Shown here: piece after piece, positions 1-7,538 of the stretch
How positions within the stretch are numbered: the stretch's first letter is position 1
How the letters are laid out: each line of letters starts with the position of its first letter
NCBI GenBank assembly: GCA_963813355.1
Contig: CAWEYS010000023.1
Location: forward strand, 1 to 64,000
Origin: DATAGF01 sp963813355
Lineage (GTDB): Bacteria > Actinomycetota > Thermoleophilia > Miltoncostaeales > Miltoncostaeaceae
Direction of reading: 5' to 3'
Length of the DNA stretch: 64,000 nucleotides
The notes under the pieces: generated by a model
Database searches by the model: none
What the model was told of the DNA's origin: nothing
The model's input: only the letters and a program-made list of their open reading frames with translations
Made by a program: the position numbers and the translations under genes

Positions 1-204
1 CCGTCATCCTCGTCGTCGATCTACGCGGTCCGCTCGAGCATGAGCTCCTCCGTGACGGGGACAGGGTCGGGGCCAAGGAGGGCGTCGACGCTCATGTGGC
101 GGCGGGTGTCGGCCCAGAGCCGGCGGCCACCAGCCCTGTCGCCGGAACGCGCTGCGCCCTGGCCCGGCCGCGGCGCGGGAAAAGCGGCCTGCTCTTCCAG
201 GTAG

Positions 205-396
205 CCGAGCGCCGCGCCGCCCGCCGGCCGGGCCACGCACCAGCTGGTCGTCGGTATGCGAGTCGCGGCCGGACAGCAGGGCGCGCAGGTCCGCTGCCTC
301 GACCTCGCCCGACAGCTCAAGGCCGCCGTCAGAGAGCCAGCGCCCGGGCGCCTCGCCCCCTGCCAGGTAGTAGTCCTCGGCCGGTGGGCGCGAGCG
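205..396 (-). pseudogene. MobF/TrwC relaxase N-terminal fragment (copy 1)
   Basis: Reading the minus strand from about 396 gives a stretch containing EDYYLAGGEAPGRW and later LSGRDSHTDDQLVRGPAGG. This matches, piece by piece, the N-terminus of the relaxase remnant at 6437-7048 (REDYYLREGEAPGRW ... LAGRDPGGGEQLVRGPGGG). After VRGPAGG the frame is lost. In another frame a piece AALGYLEEQAAF resembles AALEYLEGHAAH of the other copy, so about 45 residues, including the APKSVSL segment, seem deleted. TrwC-type relaxases nick and pilot DNA in conjugation. This copy lacks the histidine triad and cannot be functional. It begins directly after the stop of the SRPBCC gene. Confidence 0.6.
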
Positions 397-399
397 ATC

Positions 400-1035
400 T
401 CAGCCGGAGGCCTCGACGAGTCGCTGCACGGTCCGGAGCATCTTCCTGCTCATCACGAAGCCGACCGGGTCCATCAAGTACGGCCCGAACCCGAGCTTCT
501 CGGAGAGCCCCCTGCCAGCGACCCCGCGTCCCCGCTCGAGCAGTCGCGTCGTCCCGTTGGGGCCGTCGAGCAGGTAGAAGGCCCAGGTCGCCTGCGACCC
601 CCGATCGTTCGGCGGCCCGCCCAGCACGAGGGCACGCTCCGCGTCGAGTCGTGCGACCTGGGGACCGATGCCCGAACGCCCGTGCAGGACGATCCTGTCG
701 CCGACGCTCAGCTGCTGCAGCTCCGGACGGATCTCCATGACGTTGTGGATCTGGCAGCCGACCAGGTTCTCGAGCAGCTCGTAGGAGTAGAAGCCCCCGC
801 GTCCCTGGCCGAGCTGAACCAGCCAGGGCCAGACGGCCGAGCGCGGAGCGCCAATCGACACCGCGTGGTCGTACCTCCACTGGGGCGCGGCCACGAGCTC
901 GTCACCCGGGAGTCGGAGCGCTCGCTCCTCCTCGCTGCTGCCCCAGCGTCTGCGCCACCCGCTCAGCAGCGGATAGAGCAGGATGTTGCCGGCGATCTGA
1001 AAGGCGCCGGAGATCGATTCGATGAGCTTGTGCAT
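400..1035 (-). CDS. SRPBCC (START-like) family protein
   Basis: A protein of about 211 residues if started at the ATG at 1035; an upstream start at 1107 would add 24 residues of unconvincing sequence. It has the pattern of SRPBCC/polyketide-cyclase-like proteins: an AVSIGAPRSAVWPWLVQLGQGRGGFYSYE segment (split here as AVSIGAPRSAVWPW and QGRGGFYSYE), a central LGGPPN turn, and ATWAFYL followed by RLLERGRG. Such proteins bind hydrophobic ligands in a helix-grip fold; the ligand here is unknown. It is divergent from the broken hydrolase at 1134. Function beyond the fold is not supported. Confidence 0.7.
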   Translation of the reverse strand: MHKLIESISGAFQIAGNILLYPLLSGWRRRWGSSEEERALRLPGDELVAAPQWRYDHAVSIGAPRSAVWPWLVQLGQGRGGFYSYELLENLVGCQIHNVMEIRPELQQLSVGDRIVLHGRSGIGPQVARLDAERALVLGGPPNDRGSQATWAFYLLDGPNGTTRLLERGRGVAGRGLSEKLGFGPYLMDPVGFVMSRKMLRTVQRLVEASG

Positions 1036-1133
1036 GAGTTGTCGTTGGGCCCCGGCAGCGTCGCACGACGCGTCGACGGTCCCCGGCTGAGCACTCTCGC
1101 AAAGCATGGGCTCACGCCTCAGGAGACAGCACC

Positions 1134-2025
1134 ATGAATGCGCTCACGAGCGATGCGGCCCCGCACGGGACCGACAGAGGGATGTACGTTCACGAGTCCG
1201 GTACGCCGGGCTCCCCGGCTGTCGTGTTCCTGCACGGAGCCGGCGCGAGCGGCCGGATGTGGCGCGAGCACATGGCGAAGCTCGCCGGGTTCCACTGCCT
1301 GGCCCCGGACCTGCCGGGCTTCGGGCGCAGCAACCAACTTCCGTGCCTCTCGCGCACCGTCACGGCGGACCTCGTCGCCGAGCTCATCGCGACGCGCGTC
1401 CCGGCACGGCGGGCGCATGTGGTCGGCCTCTCGTGGGGTGGCGCGGCTCGCCCACACCCTGCTGGACCGCCACCCCGGACTCGTCAACCGGGCGGTGATC
1501 GACGGGGCCGGCGTCCTGACGTGGTGGGCCGGACGGCTGATCCTCGCCGGGGTCACCGTCGTGTCGCCCTTCCTCCACACCCGGCCGGTGACGGCCTTGT
1601 TCAGCGGCATCATCGGGATGGACGAGGTGGGCAGGGCGGACCTGCGCGCCTCGTCACCCCGGGCGTTCCGGCGCGCGTTCGTGGAGGGCTTCACGTCCGG
1701 CGTCTCCCGCGTCGAGGTGAGCGCTCCCTCGCCGACCCTGCTCGTCGCCGGGGAGAAGGAGACGGTGGTCCGACCGGCCAACGCGGCGCTGGCCTCGCTG
1801 ATGCCGCACGCGGTCGCCAGGTTCGCGCCCGGACTCGGTCATGGCTGGCTCGCCCGGGCGCCGGAGCTGCACGTGCGGATGGTGGAGGCCTGGCTCACCG
1901 AGCAGGAGCTTCCCTCCGAGCTCAGGCCCGAGACGCCATCACCCGCGGCCGTGGAGCGACTTCTCCGCGAGCTCGGCGACGAGTCGGCCCGAGCGACCGA
2001 TCGGCCTGCCGCGCGATCGCGCTGA
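1134..2025 (+). pseudogene. alpha/beta hydrolase, frameshifted
   Basis: Residues from the ATG at 1134 (MNALTSDAAPHGTDRG) carry the oxyanion HGAGASGRMW region, DLPGFGRS and the nucleophile elbow VGLSWGG. Right after that motif, near 1440-1447, the homologous frame moves by one base and continues as LAHTLLDRHPGLVNRAV through TLLVAGEKETVVRP and a final GLGHGWLARAPELH, which supplies the catalytic histidine region. One extra base (or two missing) in the GGGGTGGCGCGG stretch explains this. The two halves together are about 296 residues, normal for the family. It is either a recent pseudogene or a sequence error. Substrate unknown. Confidence 0.75.
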
Positions 2026-2579
2026 CCACGAAGTCCTCGTTCGATCAGGGCACGGCGCCCTCACGACGAAAGCCCCGCACGAGCGGGGCGTTCGTAGGAA
2101 TGGGCCGTGAAGGATTCGACCTTAGCGGGGCGGCCGGAGGCCCGGTGCCAGCTCATCACCGAGGAGTAGTCGAGGAGCCAGGGATCGCGGGCGTAGGGCC
2201 CGCCGGGAAGCTCGCCGACCCTCTCGATCGCGCCCCTCCGGACGGCCGCCCGGATTCGCACCGCAGGCGGCCCCGGTTAGCTCGCTCGCCGCCCGAACCG
2301 TGACCGCGGGCCCCCCTTCTCCACGGCGCCGAGGCCGGCGGCGCCGACGCGGCCGCGTGGGAGCGCGGGCACGCGGCATGGAGGGCGTTCGTCGCGGAGC
2401 AACGCCGGCTATGGGAGGCGGGCGTCCGGGCCTACGGCGGGAGCGCCCCTCGCCGTCGCCGGGCCTCGTCGGCGCCCGCCTCACTAGGTAGAGGAACGGG
2501 CGGCGGAAAAATCACCCCCTATCCCGAATCGAGCGGACCGCCATATGGTCGACCCGCGTCAAGGGACGGGTAGGACACG
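2026..2579. other. gene-poor stretch with a possible protein fragment
   Basis: No complete gene is visible. One plus-strand frame is open at 2304-2573 without a start codon. It reads AAAWERGHAAWRAFVAEQRR and then a low-complexity tail, which looks like the C-terminus of a decayed protein I cannot name. On the minus strand, 2061-2261 could encode a 66-residue peptide containing DPWLLDYSSVMSWHR; its reality is doubtful. A TATGGT box near 2533 could be the -10 of the lipoprotein that follows. Confidence 0.3.
2066..2095. terminator. hairpin, probable terminator
   Basis: A long inverted repeat: ACGAA, one mismatch, GCCCCGC, a 4-nt ACGA loop, GCGGGGC, one mismatch, TTCGT. It follows the stop of the broken hydrolase by about 40 bases. 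No T-run follows, so termination activity is inferred from stem strength and position only. Confidence 0.5.
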
Positions 2580-3210
2580 ATGCCACGAAGGAGTTTGTTC
2601 GCCGCGCTGGGCGTTGTCGCGCTGGTCGGCGTTGCGGGATGCGGGGGGAGCGAGGACGAGGCGTCGCGGTGCGAACCGGTACCCGCCTGGTTCCTCGAGT
2701 CGCTCGAAGACGGCCTGCGAGAGGAGGGCCGGACCCTGGGCGACAGCGCCGCCGTACAGTCGTCCGACCCGTTCGGTCCACTCCACCTCGGAGAGAACGC
2801 GTGGTTCGTGAGCGTCAACGTGCGGCCCAAGCCGGGTATCGAGACCTTTCTCATGAGCGACGAGATGTTCCGCACCTCGGATCCCCCCGGGACCCGCCGG
2901 CGCCGGCTTCATCACCGGCGCCGGCCCCGAGCCGAGCGCCTGGGGACCGGGCTCGCTCCTCGACTTGTGGGGGATAAGCCTGGCCTCGGATGGCCTCACC
3001 GAGTCGGTGAAATGCGTCGGACAGGTCCTGCCCCTTCCCGACGCCAGGCGCTGGCCGACCGGCCGCACCAGCTCGCCGGTCGCCTACCTCGATCCCCCGC
3101 CCGCTGGGCTGAACGTCCACCCCCCAGCTACCTTGGGCCATGTCGGCGCCTCCCACGACTGTGGCTCGGCCGCGGGCCAGATCCCGGCGGCAACCCACGT
3201 TCATTCATGA
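2580..3210 (+). CDS. putative lipoprotein, frameshifted
   Basis: The ATG at 2580 opens with a typical signal peptide and lipobox: MPRRSLFAALGVVALVGVAGC, with the cysteine at about residue 21 as lipid anchor. The mature part contains WFLESLEDGLREEGRTLG and ENAWFVSVNVRPKPG. At a run of six C (2883-2888) the sensible frame moves by one base to PAGAGFITGAG, WGPGSLLDLWGISL and ESVKCVGQ, ending at a TGA at 3208-3210. An extra C is the simplest explanation. Bacteria have many unassigned secreted lipoproteins like this, and function is unknown. It converges on the cupin gene. Confidence 0.55.
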
Positions 3211-3238
3211 GCGAGCCCGGCCAGCCGCTCCATACCGT

Positions 3239-3640
3239 CTAGTCAGCCCACCAGTCGCGCTGGCCATCGACGTCTTCGCGCGGAGCCTCGCCGAGACTGG
3301 GCGCGCCGATGACGAGGATCTCGAGGCCCTCCGGCCCGGCCTCGTAGCCTCGCCACGTACCGGGCGGGACGCGCACCGCGTCCAATTCCTTGAGCTCGAC
3401 GATCTCGTCGTCGACCTTCATCCGCCCGCTCCCGCGCAGGACCACGTACACCTCCTCTTGCTTCTTGTGCGTGTGGCCGTACGGAAACCGATAGCCGGGC
3501 GGGACGCGCTGGTAGCTCAGGCCGGATTTCTCGAGCTCGAGCGCCTCGGTCGCCGAGCGGAACTCCAGGTCCGGCGCGCCGTCGAACCTAGAGCCGAGGT
3601 CCTCCAGATCCTCCTTGATGTTCCTGAGCGTGAACGGCAC
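3239..3640 (-). CDS. cupin domain protein
   Basis: A 133-residue single-domain cupin starting at GTG 3640 (VPFTLRNIKEDLEDLG). The two cupin motifs are visible as PYGHTHKKQEEVYVVLRGSG and later ELDAVRVPPGTWRGYEAG. The histidines of motif 1 would bind a metal. The C-terminus is normal (GQRDWWAD). The DNA just upstream of its start is the decayed integrase, so its original promoter may have been lost in a rearrangement. Reaction unknown; small cupins of this kind are often isomerase-like or sugar-binding. Confidence 0.75.
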   Translation of the reverse strand: MPFTLRNIKEDLEDLGSRFDGAPDLEFRSATEALELEKSGLSYQRVPPGYRFPYGHTHKKQEEVYVVLRGSGRMKVDDEIVELKELDAVRVPPGTWRGYEAGPEGLEILVIGAPSLGEAPREDVDGQRDWWAD

Positions 3641-3654
3641 GGCGCAATGCCTAT

Positions 3655-4068
3655 GGCACCGCCCGCTCGAGGAGGACCTGGCCCGCTGGCGGGAGCTGTG
3701 CCGGGCCGAGCCCGACGACTTGGTGGCCCCGGCCGTGGGCCGCGCGGACCGCGACCCCCACCCGGACGCGGCGACCCGGTTCCTGTCCATGAACAACTGG
3801 CGCCGCCGGGCCTGGGCGGACGCGATCAAGGCCGCCGGGTCCCCGATCGGGTGCCGTACAACGGCCGTGACACGTTTGCGTCTCTGCTGATCCATGAGGG
3901 CCGCAACCCGAGCGCCGTGGCCGCCTTGCTGGGGCACGGGGACACGAACCTGCTGTGGCGCCACTACGCCCACGTTTCGATTCGGCGGCCTTGGCGCCGA
4001 ACGTCCCGCTGGAGGAGGCCGTCAAGTGCGCGCGGGCGGCCGTGGCCGGGCGAATGAGGGACCAGTGA
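3655..4068 (+). pseudogene. tyrosine recombinase C-terminal remnant
   Basis: Three frames are needed to follow it. First comes RPLEEDLARWRELC and NNWRRRAWADAIKAAG. Then VPYNGRDTFASLLIHEG, SAVAALLGHGDTN and the active-site tyrosine piece LLWRHYAHV. Finally FDSAALAPNVPLEEAVKCAR ends at a TGA at 4066-4068. The N-terminal two thirds are absent: the sequence runs into the cupin gene. It sits 78 bp from the partial tRNA-Arg at 4147, the same arrangement as the intact integrase and intact tRNA at 15 kb. I read it as the integrase of an older element in the same site. Confidence 0.8.
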
Positions 4069-4120
4069 GGGACGAGACCGGGATGAGGGACCGGGTGACA
4101 CAGCGTCAGAAAGGCGCAAA

Positions 4121-4137
4121 CCCGCTCCGGGAGCGGG
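4121..4137 (-). terminator. hairpin downstream of the tRNA-Arg remnant
   Basis: CCCGCTC, CGG loop, GAGCGGG. Read on the minus strand it follows the 3' end of the partial tRNA and is trailed by a T-rich stretch (TTTGCGCCTTTC), so it looks like the tRNA gene's former terminator. Confidence 0.5.
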
Positions 4138-4146
4138 GTTCTCGGT

Positions 4147-4190
4147 AGCACGCGCGGCAGGATTCGAACCTGCGACCTCTGGCTCCGGAG
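4147..4190. other. left attachment core (tRNA-Arg 3' half)
   Basis: Forty-four bases are identical to 15065-15108. The tRNA part (4149-4190, minus strand) covers the 3' side of the anticodon loop, anticodon stem, variable loop, T arm and acceptor 3' strand. The anticodon arm's 5' side, D arm and acceptor 5' strand are missing, so it is not a tRNA gene. Identity stops abruptly at 4191. This is the attL-type junction left by integration into the 3' end of a tRNA. Confidence 0.9.
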
Positions 4191-4297
4191 CGCAATAAAG
4201 CGGCGGCACGGGAGGGCATGAGAGGGCTCGAGAGCCCCTCCAATACGGGCTTTTCGCCGATCCCGGTGCCCCTCTGAACCCCCTTCGTGCGCTGGCT

Positions 4298-4318
4298 CGG
4301 TTGCACGAAAGTTGCACG
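4298..4318. repeat. arm-type repeat, left end of element
   Basis: A 21-bp sequence identical to 14972-14992. It contains TTGCACG twice as a direct repeat with starts 11 bp apart (4301 and 4312), one helical turn. It lies 107 bp inside the left core. Position and doubling fit integrase arm-type binding sites as in lambda or L5 attP, which is inference. Confidence 0.65.
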
Positions 4319-4430
4319 CTTCGGCCCGTGGGCCGCCTCGTGGCCGAGAGGCACCAGCAGGCATGAAGCGAGACGTCCGCCGTGAGAGGTCCGTCCGCCG
4401 CAGCCCTCTCATCGTCGGCGAGCTCTTCCT

Positions 4431-4592
4431 TCTGCTATCGCCGGCCTCGGGCTCAGCGGCGCCAGACGGCGACCTCAAACACCGCCTCCGCACGGTCGCT
4501 TTCTCGAGCCGCAGCTCGAGGCCCTAGAGCGGGCAGAGAAGGCCATCGATCGGGCCTGGGACATCATGGCTGGAGTGGCGGTGAGCGCGTGA
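4431..4592 (+). pseudogene. C-terminal fragment of an unknown element protein
   Basis: An open frame without a start codon ends at a TGA at 4590-4592. Its last 30 residues, FLEPQLEALERAEKAIDRAW then DIMAGVAVSA, look like a real amphipathic helix rather than a shadow frame. It lies just inside the left end of the element, before the broken helix-turn-helix gene. Family not recognised. Confidence 0.35.
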
Positions 4593-4648
4593 GCCCGGGC
4601 GGGCCACCCTTGGCCGGGCGTGGCACCTGCAAGACGCGGCCCTGCGCG

Positions 4649-4995
4649 ATGCCGGTCTCGGAGGCGCCGATCGCCGAGTTGACGATCCCCCAGGTAGCGG
4701 CCCTTCTCGGTGTGTCGCTGAACACGATCCGCGCCTGGGCCGACTCGGGAGAGCCTCCGCACCGGCGAACCCAGGCGGGCATCGCCGCCTCGTCGAGGTG
4801 GACGTGCTCGCCTTCCGCGCGATGCGTCAGACGGGAGCGCCGACCCGCCCCGGCGCGCGGGCGGCGGCGTGGGCATCCGTGGGGCAGTGCTGCGAGCTGT
4901 TGAGATCGATCTCGGAACCTTGTCGTTCCTCGCCAAGCCCTTCCGGGCAGCGAAGGAGGAGCTGGAACGCGAACTCCGGCGGAGCGAGGTCCTCA
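4649..4995 (+). pseudogene. MerR/excisionase-like DNA-binding gene, frameshifted
   Basis: The ATG at 4649 opens MPVSEAPIAELTIPQVAALL, followed by GVSLNTIRAWADSGEPPHRRT, a classic MerR/excisionase winged helix-turn-helix. Near 4781 a base is missing and the family motif continues in another frame as GHRRLVEVDVLAFRAMRQ. A second shift near 4860 gives AVLRAVEIDLGTLSFLAKPF and KEELERELRRSEVL, probably a helical C-terminus. The tail converges on the YciI gene. It may once have been the element's excisionase or a regulator. Confidence 0.6.
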
Positions 4996-5301
4996 GGCCG
5001 AGGACGGGGGTGACTGCTCCAGCAGCCCCTCGAGGCCGGGCGCCGCCCGAACGGGCTGGAACTGCAGGACCTCGTACTGGGCGGAGCCGGAGGAGTGGAA
5101 GGGGTCCTCGCCGACCATTTGCCAGATCTCCTCGGGGCTCTCGCCGCGGGCGAGGATCAGCCCGCCGGTGAGCGGCACCTGGCGCGCCGTGAGGAGGATC
5201 GTGCCGGCGTTCATGTTCCTCGTGATCCAGGCGCGGTGGCCGTCGAGCAGGCGATCGACCTCCTCGGCCGGCTTCGTGTAGCGAGCGATGAGCACGAACA
5301 T
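4993..5301 (-). CDS. YciI-like protein
   Basis: A 102-residue protein, MFVLIARYTKPAEEVDRLLD with HRAWI and later GTILLTARQVPLTGG and DPFHSSG. It matches the YciI/YCII-related fold (ferredoxin-like, histidine plus aspartate as putative catalytic pair). GGAGA lies 6 bases before the ATG at 5301. It follows the DUF3237-like gene by 12 bp, so the two probably share a transcript. Reaction unknown. Confidence 0.8.
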   Translation of the reverse strand: MFVLIARYTKPAEEVDRLLDGHRAWITRNMNAGTILLTARQVPLTGGLILARGESPEEIWQMVGEDPFHSSGSAQYEVLQFQPVRAAPGLEGLLEQSPPSSA

Positions 5302-5313
5302 GCGGTCTCCAGG

Positions 5314-5781
5314 CTAGGGGATCGGCTCCCAGATGAGCTCGGCGAAGTCGATCACGAAGTCGATCTCGCCTCCGACGACTCCCCGCGGCGCGCCGGAGCC
5401 ATCGCGCGGCCGGAACTCGCCGGTGCCGACGCACACCACATCGTTGAGCCAGGCGTAGCGCTCGTCGCCGCTCACGTGGCTTGCCGCGACGACGATCTGG
5501 CGGCTCCCCGGCGGGTAGGGCCGGGCGAAGCCCCGCCAGTCGAAGATGACCGTCGCTCCATCCTCGGTCTCGATGGCGCCCTGGATGTTCGGAAGCGCGT
5601 TCTTGTTGACGCGGGAGCGTGGGTGGTTGGCGGCCTGCAGCCGCCCGGCGATGCGGCCCTCCACCGCCCCTTCGGCGACAAAGAAGTAGTAGCCCTCGCT
5701 ACCGGACTCGCCCTCGAGCACGGTGCCACGCCCTCCGTCGGGATAGCGAAACGACGCGCGATACAGCGGCTCGAGCCGCAT
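5314..5781 (-). CDS. DUF3237-like protein
   Basis: A 155-residue protein starting at ATG 5781 behind a good ribosome site (AGAGGAA, 3-base gap). It starts MRLEPLYRASFRYPDGGRG and carries GTGEFRPRDGSGAPRGVVGG and a final FAELIWEPIP. The beta-rich pattern with an N-terminal LEPLYRA motif resembles DUF3237 (YhcB-like barrel) proteins, sometimes found near catabolic genes. It is the first gene of a pair with the YciI protein. Function not known. Confidence 0.65.
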   Translation of the reverse strand: MRLEPLYRASFRYPDGGRGTVLEGESGSEGYYFFVAEGAVEGRIAGRLQAANHPRSRVNKNALPNIQGAIETEDGATVIFDWRGFARPYPPGSRQIVVAASHVSGDERYAWLNDVVCVGTGEFRPRDGSGAPRGVVGGEIDFVIDFAELIWEPIP

Positions 5782-5900
5782 TCGTTCCTCTCTGCCGATC
5801 TGTCGCACCGGTAACCCTCGCATCCGCCGGCCGGCCGGCGCCAGCCGCCTCGGGGAGCTGCATCCGCGGGATGCACGGCCACACGTGAGCGAGCGGGGGG

Positions 5901-5957
5901 CGGAGGGGGTGGGATTCGAACCCACGAGCCGGTTGGAGCCGGCCAGCGGTTTTCGAG
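5901..5957 (-). pseudogene. tRNA-Ser(CGA) 3' fragment
   Basis: On the minus strand the sequence from about 5957 to 5901 gives the anticodon loop CTCGAAA, the 3' anticodon stem ACCGC, a long class-II variable arm (GCCGG, CTCCAA loop, CCGGC), a T arm (GTGGG TTCGAAT CCCAC) and the acceptor 3' strand CCCCTCC plus G. The anticodon 5' stem does not pair (GTCGT instead of GCGGT) and no D arm or acceptor 5' strand follows. It is therefore a 3' half, the type of scar left by integration into a tRNA-Ser. No intact tRNA-Ser is in the window. Confidence 0.75.
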
Positions 5958-6059
5958 ACGACCTGATCCAGCGCAGTTCTCCCGGTACAGCGAGGCATTC
6001 GGTGTCGCCGTGGGAAACTGGGTGGGAGAGTCGCACTGGAATCTCCCGCTCGCAGCATC

Positions 6060-6082
6060 CTCGCCGGCGTCGAGCCGGCGAG
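6060..6082. terminator. perfect 9-bp hairpin before the methyltransferase
   Basis: CTCGCCGGC, loop GTCGA, GCCGGCGAG. It lies between the tRNA-Ser fragment and the ribosome site of the gene at 6137. There is no T-run, so it may be a terminator or a leader structure. Confidence 0.4.
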
Positions 6083-6136
6083 CCTCGTCGCTCAGCGCGG
6101 ACGTTCGCCACCACTTATGAAGGAGACGTCCACACG

Positions 6137-6437
6137 ATGGCCGCTGGCGGCGAGCATGACAGCTACTCGTACGAGCCGTTCACGCGGCATCGCTTCTACG
6201 AAACGGTCAATCGGGCGCTGGTGGAGGAGGGCATTCGTCGGCTTCCCGTCCCCGCCGCCCGGGGCAGGACCATCGTCGACCTGAGCTGTGGCACGGGGGC
6301 GATGACCCTGATCGTGATCGAGGCCCTTCGCAGTCGGGGGCTCGATGCGACCATCATCGGGGTGGAGCCGTCGTCCGAGGCCCTCGCGCAGGCGGAGAGG
6401 CGTGTGGCCGGAGCGGGTATGGGCGTTCGCTTCCTCC
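6137..6437 (+). pseudogene. truncated class I SAM methyltransferase
   Basis: Behind a clear ribosome site (GAAGGAGA) the ATG at 6137 opens a protein with RHRFYETVNRALVEEGIRRL, then motif I TIVDLSCGTGAMT and the motif II acid region IIGVEPSSEALAQAERR. These are the first three strands of a Rossmann SAM-binding fold. After VRFLQ the frame runs into antisense relaxase sequence and the rest of the enzyme is missing. The junction at about 6437 is the same base region where the relaxase remnant stops, so one recombination event cut both genes. Confidence 0.75.
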
Positions 6438-7048
6438 AGCTCTGCCTGGTAGAGGTAGCCGGCGGTCTTTGCGTGCCGGTAGATGGCGCGCGAGTCGAGC
6501 GCCCCGACCCGACCCTCGTGGTCCTCGGCCATGTTGGCCACCAGCACGTGGGTGTGAAGCGCCGGGTCGCCGGCGCGCGAGGTGCGATGGACGAAGGCGG
6601 CGCCCACCAGGCCGAGCGCGGGCACGCGCTCGGCTCCGCCGGCGCCCCGGCGAAGATGGGCGGCGTGACCTTCGAGGTACTCCAGCGCGGCCTCGACAGC
6701 GCGTTCGTGCGAGGCCAGCGCCTCGGTGGAGCTGCCTTCATCTCCGAGCGCGAACACCAGCGAGACCGACTTGGGCGCGCGGAAGGTCAGGTCGAAGCCT
6801 GGCGTGCGCGAGCGGCCTCCCCCGGGCCCGCGCACGAGCTGCTCGCCGCCGCCGGGATCGCGGCCGGCCAGGACGGCCGACAGCTCGGGCGCCTCGACCT
6901 CGCCCGCCAGGCCGAAGGAGCGCGCGCCCTGCCCGACCCAGCGCCCGGGCGCTTCTCCCTCGCGCAAGTAGTAGTCCTCGCGGCCGGCGGCGACCGCCGA
7001 CAGGTAGTAGTCCTCGGCGCCGGCGCCGAGCTTTCCGATCCCGAGCAT
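6437..7048 (-). pseudogene. MobF/TrwC relaxase N-terminal fragment (copy 2)
   Basis: From ATG 7048 the first 204 residues of a TrwC/TraA-type relaxase are intact. They include MLGIGKLGAGAEDYYL with candidate nicking tyrosines, a second REDYYL, LTFRAPKSVSLVFAL, and the metal-binding histidine motif DPALHTHVLVAN. The last relaxase-like residues are TAGYLYQAELEE; beyond this lies the methyltransferase junction. The helicase domain and most of the protein (usually over 900 residues) are absent. It shows that the island once had, or recombined with, a conjugative or mobilisable element. Confidence 0.85.
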
Positions 7049-7481
7049 CTCGCCGGCTTGAATCCGCGAGCGGACGCGTTGGTCCCCCTGCACTCATCGA
7101 GTGCCAGTCTGTGAGTCGCCTTGGACTTCGGTTGTGAGACGCCACTCGTAAGGCCCACCTCTGCCTCCTCGATGTTCGGGGGCGGCGGGGACCACGGTGA
7201 TCTCGCATCTGGTTGCGAGCGCTGTCGAACTTCACGAAGGGACTGGCTGGCAAGTTCGCGCACGGATGTGGTGTGCGGCACGCTTGCTCCTCCGGAAAGC
7301 AGGCGTGAGTTCGGCGCCGGCGCGGACGACCGCCTGTCGTCCAGAGCGAGAGCGAGCGGGCTCGGCGCCGACACTGTCGCTCGGCTCGCGGAGGCGATGG
7401 CGACGGTATCGGCGGCGGAGCCTTGGCGACCGCCTCCTGCGAGGGCCTTCATGCGATCGCGCCGCCGGTTAAGGTGCGCTC
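7049..7481. other. gene-free stretch upstream of DoxX
   Basis: I see no convincing gene on either strand. The long frames through it have no family motif. The 3' end holds the TAAGGT promoter box of the DoxX transcript. Confidence 0.4.
7470..7475 (+). promoter_or_regulatory. -10 box (TAAGGT) of the DoxX transcript
   Basis: TAAGGT fits the actinobacterial TANNNT -10. Transcription would begin about 7482, on or next to the GTG/ATG of the small upstream ORF, giving a leaderless mRNA. No clear -35 is seen. Confidence 0.4.
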
Positions 7482-7538
7482 GTGATGCGCCGTCGGTGCA
7501 TCGTGCCTTGCCACGCCGGGCGCCTGAGGTCAGCCTGA
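7482..7538 (+). CDS. small upstream ORF coupled to DoxX
   Basis: A GTG/ATG start at 7482/7485 opens MRRRCIVPCHAGRLRSA and stops at TGA 7536-7538. The last A of the stop is the first base of the DoxX start codon (TGATG). The peptide has a Cys-x4-Cys spacing. The position right behind a predicted transcription start and the exact stop/start overlap suggest a translated leader that couples DoxX expression. That role is inference. Confidence 0.4.
   Translation: MMRRRCIVPCHAGRLRSA

Noticed and set aside
4147..4190. A second tRNA-Arg gene at the left end
   Set aside because: Only the 3' half is present; the D arm and acceptor 5' strand are missing.
5901..5957. Functional tRNA-Ser gene
   Set aside because: The anticodon 5' stem does not pair and the 5' half is absent.
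7250..7320. Similarity between this stretch (minus strand) and 13431-13500 (plus strand)
   Set aside because: A shared pattern over about 60 bases is visible, but neither copy has a clear coding or regulatory role and the identity is too patchy to claim a repeat family by eye.
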